A stretch of DNA of 64,000 nt from Labedella gwakjiensis. GTDB lineage: Bacteria > Actinomycetota > Actinomycetes > Actinomycetales > Microbacteriaceae. The notes beneath the pieces were generated by a model that did no database searches, had not been told where the DNA came from, and worked only from the letters and a program-made list of their open reading frames with translations. The translations under genes and the position numbers were made by a program. The stretch covers positions 3,100,001-3,164,000 of the forward strand of contig NZ_PYAU01000001.1 in assembly GCF_003014675.1 (NCBI RefSeq), given 5' to 3'. Every line of letters starts with the position of its first letter. Positions within the stretch are counted from its first letter, which is position 1. Below, piece after piece: positions 1 through 8,122 of the stretch.

Positions 1-846
1 GTGCACCTGAACGGTGGCCTCGGTGATGATGCCGAGGCGTCCCTCGCTGCCGAGGATCGCCTCGCGCACGCTCGGACCCGTCGAGGCGTTGGGGATCGGC
101 CGGATGACGAGGGTGCCGCCGGGCTGGACCACCCGCAGGCCCTTCGTGATCTCGGCGATGTCGCCGTACTTGTCCGACTGCATGCCGGACGAGCGCGTCG
201 CGATCCACCCGCCGAGGGACGAGTGCGTGAAGCTGTCGGGGTAGTGGCCCATCGTCCAGCCGCGTGCCCCGAGCTGCTCCTCGAGGTCCGGGCCGAGCAC
301 GCCGGCCTGGAAGGTCGCGAGCCCCGAGTACTCGTCGATCTCGATGAGCTTCCGGAGTCGACCCATGTCGATGGAGGCGATCACGCGCTCCTCGGCGACG
401 GGCGGCTCGAGGCTGCCGGAGATGTTGCTTCCGCCGCCGAACGGGATGAGGACGGCGTCGTTCTCGACGGCCCACGACACGATGAGCTCGACCTGCGCCT
501 CGTCGGCGGGATAGAGGACCACGTCGGGGACGCGGGGGAGCAGGTGTGCGCGGAGCCGCAGGAGGTCTCGGATGCTCTTGCCGTAGGTGTGCACGACGCG
601 CTCGAGGTCGTCGGTGAGGGCGTAGCCGGCCCCGACGATCGCGGTGAGGGCGGTGTGGGCGTCGTCGGAGAGCCGTGAAGCGGGGACCTCGACGGAGGAG
701 AAGTCGTCGACGGGCGCCGGCGGCGTCGAGACGTCGAGACCCACGGCCTTCCGCACGAACGGCGCGAACGCCGGCTTGTCCTCGTGGTGGAAGCCGACTC
801 CCTCGACTCCCCACCCCCACCACTTCATGTGCGCGACGTCGGTCAT
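1..846 (-). CDS. FAD-linked oxidase, alkyl-DHAP-synthase-like (partial)
   Basis: First 282 codons of a FAD-binding oxidoreductase; the C-terminus lies beyond the left edge. The start region holds KWWGWG near residue 8, a stretch typical of alkyldihydroxyacetonephosphate synthase (AGPS)-like proteins. The glycine-rich FAD loop FGGGSNISGSLE lies at about residues 136-147, followed by GWIATRSSGMQSDKYG. In that family the enzyme swaps the acyl group of acyl-DHAP for a fatty alcohol, the committed step of ether-lipid synthesis. The ATG overlaps the stop of the upstream acyltransferase gene (ATGA), so the two are probably translationally coupled. The nearby fatty acyl reductase, two acyltransferases and SDR support the lipid role. 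Alternative: a D-lactate or glycolate oxidase of the same FAD family; the missing C-terminal half would decide. Confidence 0.8.
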   Translation of the reverse strand, partial: MTDVAHMKWWGWGVEGVGFHHEDKPAFAPFVRKAVGLDVSTPPAPVDDFSSVEVPASRLSDDAHTALTAIVGAGYALTDDLERVVHTYGKSIRDLLRLRAHLLPRVPDVVLYPADEAQVELIVSWAVENDAVLIPFGGGSNISGSLEPPVAEERVIASIDMGRLRKLIEIDEYSGLATFQAGVLGPDLEEQLGARGWTMGHYPDSFTHSSLGGWIATRSSGMQSDKYGDIAEITKGLRVVQPGGTLVIRPIPNASTGPSVREAILGSEGRLGIITEATVQVH

Positions 847-1589
847 GCTGCCCCTTCGTTCCGTGACGCGCCTGACGACGGGTCGATCCTGCGTTGTCCA
901 TCGACGCCGGGTTCGGCGAGCGAGAGGTAGAGGTCGCGCACGCTCGACTCGATGCGGCGGTTGAAAGCCGTCACGGTCTCGCCCGCGCGATGCACGAGGG
1001 GCGCGCCGAAGGCGACGGCCACGGGAGGCCGGCCGCGGACGGGCCAGTTGCGGGTCCGCGGCATCGCGGCCTGGGCACCGAAGACAGCTACGGGTACGCA
1101 CGGCACCTGCGCCTTGATGGAGAGCGCGGCAGCCCCGGCCTTGAAGGGAGCGATCGTCGTGTCCCGGGACCGCGTCCCCTCGGGGAAGATCAGCACGGGC
1201 ACGCCGGCCTCGAGGAGCGTCGTCGCGAGTCCCTTGGACCGCAGCTCCCCGACACGGTCGACGGGGAAGGCGTTGAAGAACAGGGCGGTGAGCCCCTTCC
1301 TCCACCAGACGTCGAAGAAGTAGTCGGCCGCGGCCGCCGCCGCGAGGTAGCGGCTGTGGCGGTGGGGGAGCGCGCCCATGACGAGCGGTGCGTCGAGGTG
1401 ACTGGAGTGGTTCGCCACGATGACGAACGTCTTCGGGAGATCGTCGAGACGGTGCGTGCCGTGCGTGGAGACGTGCACGAGGGACCAGACGAGCGGCTTC
1501 AGGAGGAGTCGCTGAGCGACGAAGCGGGCACCGGCGTGCAGGGATGAGGTGTAGCGGGTGCGGCGTCGCGATCGCCCTGGTCGTTCCAC
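843..1589 (-). CDS. 1-acyl-glycerol-3-phosphate acyltransferase (PlsC family)
   Basis: A 248-residue PlsC-type acyltransferase. The catalytic H-x4-D motif is NHSSHLD (about residues 60-66) and the phosphate-binding motif is FPEGTRS (about 137-143). The family moves an acyl chain from acyl-CoA or acyl-ACP to a (lyso)phosphatidate-type acceptor at the inner membrane face. It sits between an SDR reductase and the AGPS-like gene and overlaps the latter by 4 nt. In this setting it could acylate DHAP or an alkyl-glycerol phosphate rather than the ordinary lysophosphatidate. The start is taken as GTG; the first 15 residues are arginine-rich and the true start could be slightly downstream. Confidence 0.87.
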   Translation of the reverse strand: MERPGRSRRRTRYTSSLHAGARFVAQRLLLKPLVWSLVHVSTHGTHRLDDLPKTFVIVANHSSHLDAPLVMGALPHRHSRYLAAAAAADYFFDVWWRKGLTALFFNAFPVDRVGELRSKGLATTLLEAGVPVLIFPEGTRSRDTTIAPFKAGAAALSIKAQVPCVPVAVFGAQAAMPRTRNWPVRGRPPVAVAFGAPLVHRAGETVTAFNRRIESSVRDLYLSLAEPGVDGQRRIDPSSGASRNEGAA

Positions 1590-1664
1590 TCGCTCAGAGT
1601 AGTGCGAATCCGACGCGAATCGAAACGGTCACCGTAGCGATACACTCGCAACGGCGTTATCCGC

Positions 1665-2441
1665 TCAGTGTCGGCGGCTCGACGAGATCCGGCCGGACAC
1701 CCAGCGGATGGCGCCACGGGGAGCGTGCCGCGCGAGCCACATCAGCACACGGAACCGCACCGAAGGGATCGAGATGACGCGTCCTCTCGCGACGTCCCGC
1801 AGGCACTCGGCGACGAGCGCATCCGCGTCGATCCACAGGAACGACGGGATGGACGATGCCCGGATCCCGGCGCGTTCGTGGAACTCGGTGCGGACCCAGC
1901 CGGGGCAGAGCGCTGTGACGCCGACGCCCGTCCCCGCGAGTTCCACCGCGAGCCCCTCCGAGTACGTGGTCACCCACGCTTTGACGGCAGAGTAGGCGCC
2001 CATGGTGATGAACCCGGCTGTGCTCGACGTGTTGACGATGTACCCGCTCCCACGCGCCGACATCGCCCGTCCTGCGGCCCCTCCGAGGACGAGGACGGCG
2101 CGGACCATGACGTCGAGCGCCCGCTCGTGCAGCGTCGTGTCCTCCGCGAGGAGTGCGTCGTGCACGCCGAAGCCGGCGTTGTTCACGAGCATGTCGATCG
2201 GCCGTTCGGCGCGTTCGAGCACGGCGGCGACACGACCGACGTCCTCGCGATCGGCGAGATCCGCGGCAACCGTTTCGACTTCGACTCCGAACCTGCTCGA
2301 GAGGTCGGCGGCCGCGGTGGCCAGCCGGTCGGCGTCGCGGGCGACGAGCACGAGATCGGTTCCGCGGGAGGCGAGGGCGCTCGCGAAGGCTGCGCCGATG
2401 CCGGAGGTTCCGCCGGTGATGAGGGCTATGGGCATGGGCAT
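1665..2441 (-). CDS. Short-chain dehydrogenase/reductase
   Basis: A classical SDR of about 258 residues. The N-terminal cofactor motif TGGTSGIG is at about residues 9-16, NNAG follows in the middle, and the catalytic serine and YSAVK (Tyr-x3-Lys) lie near residue 155. Such enzymes use NAD(P)H to reduce keto groups. It is the first gene of the leftward set SDR, acyltransferase, AGPS-like, with a 75-nt gap to the acyltransferase. A role as acyl- or alkyl-DHAP reductase would complete an ether-lipid path, but that is inference; SDR substrates cannot be read from sequence. The start is ATG at 2441; an adjacent GTG at 2444 is equally possible. Confidence 0.85.
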   Translation of the reverse strand: MPMPIALITGGTSGIGAAFASALASRGTDLVLVARDADRLATAAADLSSRFGVEVETVAADLADREDVGRVAAVLERAERPIDMLVNNAGFGVHDALLAEDTTLHERALDVMVRAVLVLGGAAGRAMSARGSGYIVNTSSTAGFITMGAYSAVKAWVTTYSEGLAVELAGTGVGVTALCPGWVRTEFHERAGIRASSIPSFLWIDADALVAECLRDVARGRVISIPSVRFRVLMWLARHAPRGAIRWVSGRISSSRRH

Positions 2442-2482
2442 CACGATACGACAGGCTCGTGACGGCGGCCCTCACGCCGCCA

Positions 2483-2509
2483 GGGCTCGAGACGACGCCG
2501 GTCGAGCCC
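2483..2509. promoter_or_regulatory. 8-bp-arm dyad between divergent lipid operons
   Basis: GGGCTCGA and its exact reverse complement TCGAGCCC are separated by 11 nt. The dyad lies in the 126-nt region between the leftward SDR gene and the rightward ferritin-like gene, so it could be a shared operator. It could equally be a chance structure in G+C-rich DNA; no cognate regulator gene is adjacent. Confidence 0.35.
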
Positions 2510-2567
2510 GAGATCGCAGAGACACGATGACGACGAACACGACGAGCACCCCACCGGAGGAACACGA

Positions 2568-3395
2568 ATGACCGAGACCGCCGACGCCCAGCGCGGCTTC
2601 GACATCCGGGCCTTCACGCGCACGGCCGTCGGGAGCCACGCCGACACGCTTCCCCTCGAGGAGTTCGCCGAGCGCCCGCTGACGGCTCGGACCGTGCGCA
2701 CGCTCGCCTACCTGCGCGACGTCGAGCGCTCCACGATGCACCACATGCGCGACGTCCTCGTGACGCCGTCGCACAAAGACGCTCGTCTCACGGCGTTCCT
2801 CGCCACGTGGGCCTTCGAGAAGTACTGGATCGCCGATGCCTTCGACCGCATCGTCGGTGCTCACCCGGCGCCCGTGCGCGCCGAGCGCGGAGTGATCGGG
2901 CGGGCGCTCCACCGCGTCGACGAGACCCGCGACCGCCTCGCGCCGATCGGCACGGCGATCGCCGCGAACCTCATCGGAGAGGACGTGATCGCGACGCACG
3001 TCACCCGCGGGACCATCGACGAGTACTGGACCCAGGAGGTGTACAGGGCCATCGCCGACGCCGAGGCGCGGCCGGAGCTCACGGAGCTCCTGGCGACGTT
3101 CGCCGACGTGCGCTCCCGCCACCGCGTCTTCTTCGAGGACGAGGCCGTGCGTCGCCTGGCGGAGACCGAGGGGGCGCGACGCCTCACTCGGGCGATGCTC
3201 TCCCACCGTTTCCTCCCCACCGGGATGCGGGACGAGCCGTCGGCCGAGACGCGGCACGTCTTCCGTTCGCTCTTCCCCGACGCGCGATCGCGCGGCCGGA
3301 TCGCCCGGATCGATCGCCGCATCGACGCGCTTCCCGGCGTCGGCGGACTGCGTGTGATGCAACGCGCCGCACAGCGATTCGGAGCGGCGGCATGA
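2568..3395 (+). CDS. Ferritin-like protein with degenerate di-iron site
   Basis: A 275-residue helical protein that aligns along its length with the intact di-iron protein at 8123. Shared anchors are DVxxxTxxxxRDxLVTPSH near residue 50, the D-E-Y/N-E-W helix, and a conserved C-terminal LPGVGGL/MPGMEGL stretch. Where the paralogue has EEFWH, this protein has EKYWI (His lost); where the paralogue has QEARH, it has VRSRH (Glu lost). Two metal ligands are therefore missing and it is probably a non-catalytic partner or scaffold. It has a good GGAGG ribosome site and heads the rightward set; its stop overlaps the next start (ATGA). The family is ferritin-like/acyl-ACP-desaturase-like; the exact function is unknown. 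Confidence 0.65.
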   Translation: MTETADAQRGFDIRAFTRTAVGSHADTLPLEEFAERPLTARTVRTLAYLRDVERSTMHHMRDVLVTPSHKDARLTAFLATWAFEKYWIADAFDRIVGAHPAPVRAERGVIGRALHRVDETRDRLAPIGTAIAANLIGEDVIATHVTRGTIDEYWTQEVYRAIADAEARPELTELLATFADVRSRHRVFFEDEAVRRLAETEGARRLTRAMLSHRFLPTGMRDEPSAETRHVFRSLFPDARSRGRIARIDRRIDALPGVGGLRVMQRAAQRFGAAA

Positions 3396-5821
3396 CCGGC
3401 GCCGAGATGTCCGACGGCGAGCAGGCCGCGATCCGCGCGCTCGAGGACGCCCTCGGCGAGGGCGCTCTCGCGAACCAGCACATCCTCCTCACGGGTGCGA
3501 CGGGATTCGTCGGCCAGGCCCTCCTCGAGAAGCTCCTCGCCGAGTATCCGAGCACGCGCATCAGCGTCCTCATCCGGCCGCGCGGCTCCCTCACGGGCAC
3601 GAAGCGCCTCACGAGCCTCATGCGGAAGCCCGTCTTCAAGCCGTGGCGCGAGCGCGTGGGGGCCGAGGAGGCCGACCGCCAGGTCGCCGAGCGCGTCACC
3701 GTCATCGAGTCGAGCATGGGCGACGTCGCCGAGCTGCCCGGCGACCTCGACGTCCTCATCCACAGCGCGTCGACGGTGTCGTTCGACCCGCCGATCGACG
3801 AGGCGTTCCGCACGAACGTCCAGGGCGCCGTCGGACTCTACGAGGCGCTCCTGCGCACGGGATCCGACCCGCACGTCGTGCACGTCTCCACCGCCTACGT
3901 CGGCGGCATCCGCAAGGGCACGGCCGTCGAGGCCTCGCTCGAGCACGCCGTCGACTGGCGGACGGAGCTCGACGCGGCGATCGCCGCCCGAGCGGCCGTG
4001 GAGGCGTCGTCACGCCGACCCGAGGTGCTCCGCTCCCTCATCGCCACGGCGCGCGCCGAGTCCGGCAAGGTCGGGCCGCAGGCCGTCGCGGCCGCAGCCG
4101 AAGAGGGCCGGCGGGAGTGGGTGCACAAGCGCCTCGTCGAGTACGGCCGTTCGCGCGCGCAGAGCCTCGGCTGGGCCGACGTCTACGCCCTCACGAAGTC
4201 GCTCAGCGAGCGCGTCGCCGAGGACCTCTGGGCGGGCAACGGGCACCGGTTGTCCGTCGTGCGTCCCGCGATCATCGAGAGCGCCCTCGCGCACCCGTTC
4301 CCCGGCTGGATCGACGGCTTCAAGGTCGCCGATCCGCTCATCATCGCGTACGGTCGCGGGCTGCTCCCCGAATTCCCCGGACTGCCCGACTCGATCCTCG
4401 ACATCATCCCCGTCGACATCGTCGTGAACGCGACGCTCGCCGTGGCCGCGACGCCCCCTCCAGTCGATGCTCCGCGGTACTTCCACCTGAGCTCGGGCGG
4501 CCGTAATCCGCTGACGTTCCGCGACATGTACGAGAACGTCCTGCGGTACTTCAGCGCCAACCCCATCCCGGACGACCAGCGCGGACACATCCGTGTCCCC
4601 GCCTGGGCGTTCCCGGGAAGCAAGGCGATCGAGCGCGCCCTCGCGATCAACGAGAGGGCCAACGTGGCCGCCCGTCGCCTCCTCCTGCGCCTGCCGTCGT
4701 CCGCGACGACGCGCGGCTGGATGCGCGGGGTGTCGTCTCGCGCGCAAGACCTCGAACTCCTCCGCAGCTACGCCGACCTGTACCAGTCGTACACGCAGGC
4801 GGAGATCGTCTACGACGACAGCCGGACGGCCGAGCTCGGCCGCGCCGTCGCCCCCGACCGCCAGGCCGTGCACGGGTTCGACGCCGCGTCGATCGACTGG
4901 GACGACTACATGCAGCGCGTCCACCTCCCGGCGGTCACGACCCTCATGAAGACGTTCTCGTCGCGTCCGCGTGCGAAGGCGATGGGGGAGAAGGCACTGC
5001 CGACGAACCCGCGCGCCGTCGCCGTCTTCGACCTCGAGGGCACGATCCTCGCCTCCAACATCGTCGAGCAGTACCTGTGGGTGCGCCTCGCGAGCCTGCC
5101 CACGTCGCACTGGCCGAGCGAGCTCGCCGACCTGCTCGCCTCGTTGCCGCGCTACCTCCAGGCGGAGCGCCGCGATCGCGGCGAATTCATCCGCACGTTC
5201 CTGCGTCGCTACGAGGGTGTCGACGACGCTCGCATCCGCGCTCTCGTGCGTGAGAGCGTGAGCGATGCGCTCCTCGCCCGCATGAAACCCGAGGCGATCC
5301 GTCGCATCCGCGCCCACCGCGCGGCCGGACACCGCACGGTGCTCGTGACCGGGGCTGTCGACGTCCTCGTCGAGCCGTTCGCGAGCCTCTTCGACGAGGT
5401 CGTCGCGAGCTCGATGCACGTGCGCGACGGGCGCTGGACCGGCTACCTGTCTGGCCCGCCCCTCGTCGACGAGGCCCGCGCCGCCTGGCTGCGGCTCTAC
5501 GCCGAACGGCACGACCTCGACCTCTCGGCGTCGTACGCCTACGGGGACAGCCACGCCGACCGCGCGTGGATGGAGCTCGTCGGGCACCCCCAGGCGGTCA
5601 ATCCCGACGCGGCCCTCTACGAGCACGCCGTCCAGAAGCACTGGAAGATCCGGTTGTGGCACGACCTCCGCCACCGCCGACTCGACTCCCTCGTGAGCGT
5701 CCTGCGCTCGGAATCGGCCCTCCAGCCTCCCGCCATCCCCACATCGGCCCACCCCGACCCGACGCGCGATCGTCCCGCCGTCGACGACACCCCCCACCCC
5801 GTCGAGGAGACCAGCGCATGA
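3392..5821 (+). CDS. Fatty acyl-CoA reductase fused to HAD phosphatase
   Basis: An 809-residue two-domain protein. Residues about 28-400 are an extended SDR of the fatty acyl reductase type (male-sterility/NAD_binding_4): GATGFVG nucleotide motif, HVSTAYVGG, and the YALTKS Tyr-x3-Lys pair. Residues about 545-770 are a HAD hydrolase: nucleophile motif FDLEGT, motif II VLVTGA, and acidic motif YGDSHAD as in SerB-type phosphatases. The first domain would reduce acyl-CoA to fatty aldehyde or alcohol, giving the fatty alcohol an AGPS needs; the second could dephosphorylate a phospholipid intermediate. Both ends overlap neighbouring genes by ATGA. A much longer reading-frame extension upstream is not coding; the ATG at 3392 is chosen from the overlap and the protein start. 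Confidence 0.82.
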   Translation: MTGAEMSDGEQAAIRALEDALGEGALANQHILLTGATGFVGQALLEKLLAEYPSTRISVLIRPRGSLTGTKRLTSLMRKPVFKPWRERVGAEEADRQVAERVTVIESSMGDVAELPGDLDVLIHSASTVSFDPPIDEAFRTNVQGAVGLYEALLRTGSDPHVVHVSTAYVGGIRKGTAVEASLEHAVDWRTELDAAIAARAAVEASSRRPEVLRSLIATARAESGKVGPQAVAAAAEEGRREWVHKRLVEYGRSRAQSLGWADVYALTKSLSERVAEDLWAGNGHRLSVVRPAIIESALAHPFPGWIDGFKVADPLIIAYGRGLLPEFPGLPDSILDIIPVDIVVNATLAVAATPPPVDAPRYFHLSSGGRNPLTFRDMYENVLRYFSANPIPDDQRGHIRVPAWAFPGSKAIERALAINERANVAARRLLLRLPSSATTRGWMRGVSSRAQDLELLRSYADLYQSYTQAEIVYDDSRTAELGRAVAPDRQAVHGFDAASIDWDDYMQRVHLPAVTTLMKTFSSRPRAKAMGEKALPTNPRAVAVFDLEGTILASNIVEQYLWVRLASLPTSHWPSELADLLASLPRYLQAERRDRGEFIRTFLRRYEGVDDARIRALVRESVSDALLARMKPEAIRRIRAHRAAGHRTVLVTGAVDVLVEPFASLFDEVVASSMHVRDGRWTGYLSGPPLVDEARAAWLRLYAERHDLDLSASYAYGDSHADRAWMELVGHPQAVNPDAALYEHAVQKHWKIRLWHDLRHRRLDSLVSVLRSESALQPPAIPTSAHPDPTRDRPAVDDTPHPVEETSA

Positions 5822-7371
5822 CCAGACCCGGCTACGTCCTGACCGTGGACGCCGACACCCCTCCTCTCGTCGTCTTCCGCGGAGGGAGCGTTCGCCTCGA
5901 GCGACTTCCCTCCGGCGCCGAGGTCGTCTATCCGGCCGACGCGGAACCCGCGCTCCGTTCCCTCTCCGCCGAGCTCGACCGGGTGCTGTCGTCGCCGGAA
6001 GGCTCCGAGCCTCTCGATTCGCTCCTCGTCGCCGGGACGGTCCTGACGGTCGTCGTCGACGACCTGTCCCAGCCCGTGACCGCGACGAGCGGTGCCGACG
6101 TGCGGCAGCGCATCGTCGAGCGCGTCCTCGAGATGGCCGCGCGAGCGGGGGTCGACGACGTCCGCGTGCTCGCGGCGACGGGACTGCGGCGTCGTCTGAC
6201 ATCCCACGAACTGCTCTCCACCCTCGGCGAGCGGGTGTTCCGTTCCTTCGACGCCGGATCGCTCACGAGCCACGACGCCGAGGACGCCGAGGGCATGACG
6301 ACCGTCGGCGAGCTGCCCGACGGCTCGCCGCTCGAGATCGCCTCGCGCCTCGTGGAGAGCGACCTCGTGGTCGCCGTGCGCCTCGCCACGGCCGTCGGCG
6401 ACGAGGGCTCGCCCTCGATCGTCCCGTCCTTCGCGAGCGCCGCGACGGCGCGCGCGCTGACCCCGGTGCCGGGGACCGACCGCATCACGGCGGAGCAGCG
6501 CGACGACGCCCTCGCCCCGTTCGTCGACACTCTCGGCGACCGCACACGGGTCTTCACGATCGCGGCGACTCTCGCCGACGCCCCCATCAAGAGCGTGAGC
6601 GCCTTCCTCGGGAAGCGCGAGCGCGAGTGGACCCTCCTCGACCGTGTGCGCTCGCGTGCCGTGCGCACCGCTGCCGCCGTGCTCCCCGAGGCCGTGCGTC
6701 CCGTCCGTTTCCCGGGCATCGGCCACGTCGTCACGTCCGTTCGAGCCGGCGCTCCCTCTGCCGTGCACGCCTCGATGGACGCCTTCCTCCGCACGGCGCG
6801 CCTCGCGAACCGTCCGGTCGGAGCCGACATCGCCCTCTTCGGCCTGCCGGACACGGGCTACGGAACGAGCGGGGCCCCGCTCGATCCGGTGAGCGTCGCC
6901 ACGCTCGGACTCGGTCAGGTCTTCGACGGCGTCTCGGCGGAACCCGTCGTCAAGCGCGGCGGCGTCCTGATCCTGTCCCACCCGCTCACGCCCACGTTCC
7001 ACCCCATCCACCACGCGGGCTACGTCGACTTCTTCGCCGACGTGCTCCGGTCGTCCACGGACGCATCGGTCATCGCCGAGGAGTTCGAGGAGGGCTTCGC
7101 ACGCGACGACTGGTACCGGCACCTCTACAGGACCAGCTCGGCCCACCACGCCCTCCACCCGTTCCACGCGTGGTACGCGACGGCCGCGGCCCGCGACCAT
7201 CTGTCCGACGTCATCGTCGTGGGCGGCGACCGCGAGACGGCCTCCCGTCTCGGTTTCCGCGCCGCGACGACCCTCGACGACGCGCTCGACATGGCCGGGT
7301 ACCGGCAGGACGGCGAGACGTCCCTCACCTTCGTGCACGGCACGCCCGTCCGCCCGGCGGCGCTCGCATGA
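5818..7371 (+). CDS. LarA-like (DUF2088) protein
   Basis: A 517-residue protein resembling the N-terminal half of lactate racemase LarA. Recognisable parts are VVDDLSQPV (LarA D-x-T-R-P region), VLAATGLRRRLTSHEL (LarA ATGxHRPxT region), SHDAED, and the PDGSPLEIASRLVESDLVVAV strand. The His-Arg-Pro of LarA reads Arg-Arg-Arg here, and the later E-P-H and G-G-R-K segments that hold the nickel-pincer cofactor are not recognisable. No larB, larC or larE maturation gene is near. It is therefore probably a fold relative with another role. It is locked into the lipid operon by 4-nt overlaps on both sides, so a lipid-related job is likely but unknown. Confidence 0.65.
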   Translation: MTRPGYVLTVDADTPPLVVFRGGSVRLERLPSGAEVVYPADAEPALRSLSAELDRVLSSPEGSEPLDSLLVAGTVLTVVVDDLSQPVTATSGADVRQRIVERVLEMAARAGVDDVRVLAATGLRRRLTSHELLSTLGERVFRSFDAGSLTSHDAEDAEGMTTVGELPDGSPLEIASRLVESDLVVAVRLATAVGDEGSPSIVPSFASAATARALTPVPGTDRITAEQRDDALAPFVDTLGDRTRVFTIAATLADAPIKSVSAFLGKREREWTLLDRVRSRAVRTAAAVLPEAVRPVRFPGIGHVVTSVRAGAPSAVHASMDAFLRTARLANRPVGADIALFGLPDTGYGTSGAPLDPVSVATLGLGQVFDGVSAEPVVKRGGVLILSHPLTPTFHPIHHAGYVDFFADVLRSSTDASVIAEEFEEGFARDDWYRHLYRTSSAHHALHPFHAWYATAAARDHLSDVIVVGGDRETASRLGFRAATTLDDALDMAGYRQDGETSLTFVHGTPVRPAALA

Positions 7372-8114
7372 CCGCGCGCGGCACGGCGTCGACCCTCGCG
7401 CCGCTCGTCGCCCTCGCCGTCGTCGCGCGTCGGCCGCTCCGTCGCGCCGCGGTGCGTGCAGCGGTCGATGTCTCGACGTGGGGACTCGACGACGTGGCGG
7501 AGGCGTCCGGTCCGTTCGTGTTCGCCGCGAACCACCCGAGCTCGCTCGACGGGCCCCTCCTCCGATCCGTCCTGGAGCCCGTCGTCGGCCCCGTCGTCGT
7601 GACGTCGGCACCGCGCTCCGGTCAGGGTGTCGCCGGTGCGGTGACCCTCGGGGCCGCTCGGCTCGCGATTCGGGCCGGCCGCAGCGTCGTGGTGTTCGCC
7701 GAGTCGGAGCGCGCGGACGACGGCGACCTGCGCTCGTTCGACGACACCGCGGCCCGTCTCGCCGTGGAGTCGGGAGCGGCGCTCGTTCCCGTCGCGATCG
7801 CCGGCACCTTCGCGGCCCTCCCTCCGTGGCGCACTCTCCCGCGAGCGGGTCGACGACGCGTGTCGGTCACGTTCGCCCGACCAATCCCCACGAGCGCGCG
7901 TGACGAACCAGCGGAGCTCGCCCACCGGGCCGAGCAGGCCGTTCAGACGGCCATCGACGGGACGCGCGGACCGTGGTTCGCCGCGCACCTCGCACATGCC
8001 GATTCCGCGCAGGCGGATGGTGCAGACTCAGGGGTGCAGCGAGCGCGTTGGCGGCGCATCTGGGACAGTTCAAGCAGGGACGCACGGTCGGCACGACGCC
8101 GGACGTGGAGTTAA
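7368..8114 (+). CDS. Divergent PlsC-type acyltransferase
   Basis: A 248-residue acyltransferase. The H-x4-D motif NHPSSLD (about residues 53-59) is intact, but the usual FPEGTRS glycerol-phosphate motif is replaced by FAESERADD (about 107-115), so the acceptor may differ from glycerol phosphate. The last 30 residues are arginine- and serine-rich and may be a tail without fold. The start overlaps the LarA-like stop (ATGA); the TAA stop is inside the AAGGAG ribosome site of the following ferritin-like gene. It could carry out the second acylation in the proposed ether-lipid route; this is inference from context. Confidence 0.77.
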   Translation: MTARGTASTLAPLVALAVVARRPLRRAAVRAAVDVSTWGLDDVAEASGPFVFAANHPSSLDGPLLRSVLEPVVGPVVVTSAPRSGQGVAGAVTLGAARLAIRAGRSVVVFAESERADDGDLRSFDDTAARLAVESGAALVPVAIAGTFAALPPWRTLPRAGRRRVSVTFARPIPTSARDEPAELAHRAEQAVQTAIDGTRGPWFAAHLAHADSAQADGADSGVQRARWRRIWDSSSRDARSARRRTWS

Positions 8115-8122
8115 GGAGCGAC

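Noticed and set aside
4010-6202. 730-codon minus-strand frame
   Set aside because: Antisense to the acyl reductase-HAD and LarA-like genes, with no recognisable motif and shadow-type composition.
5617-7611. 664-codon minus-strand frame
   Set aside because: Antisense to the LarA-like gene and its neighbours; arginine-rich shadow sequence.
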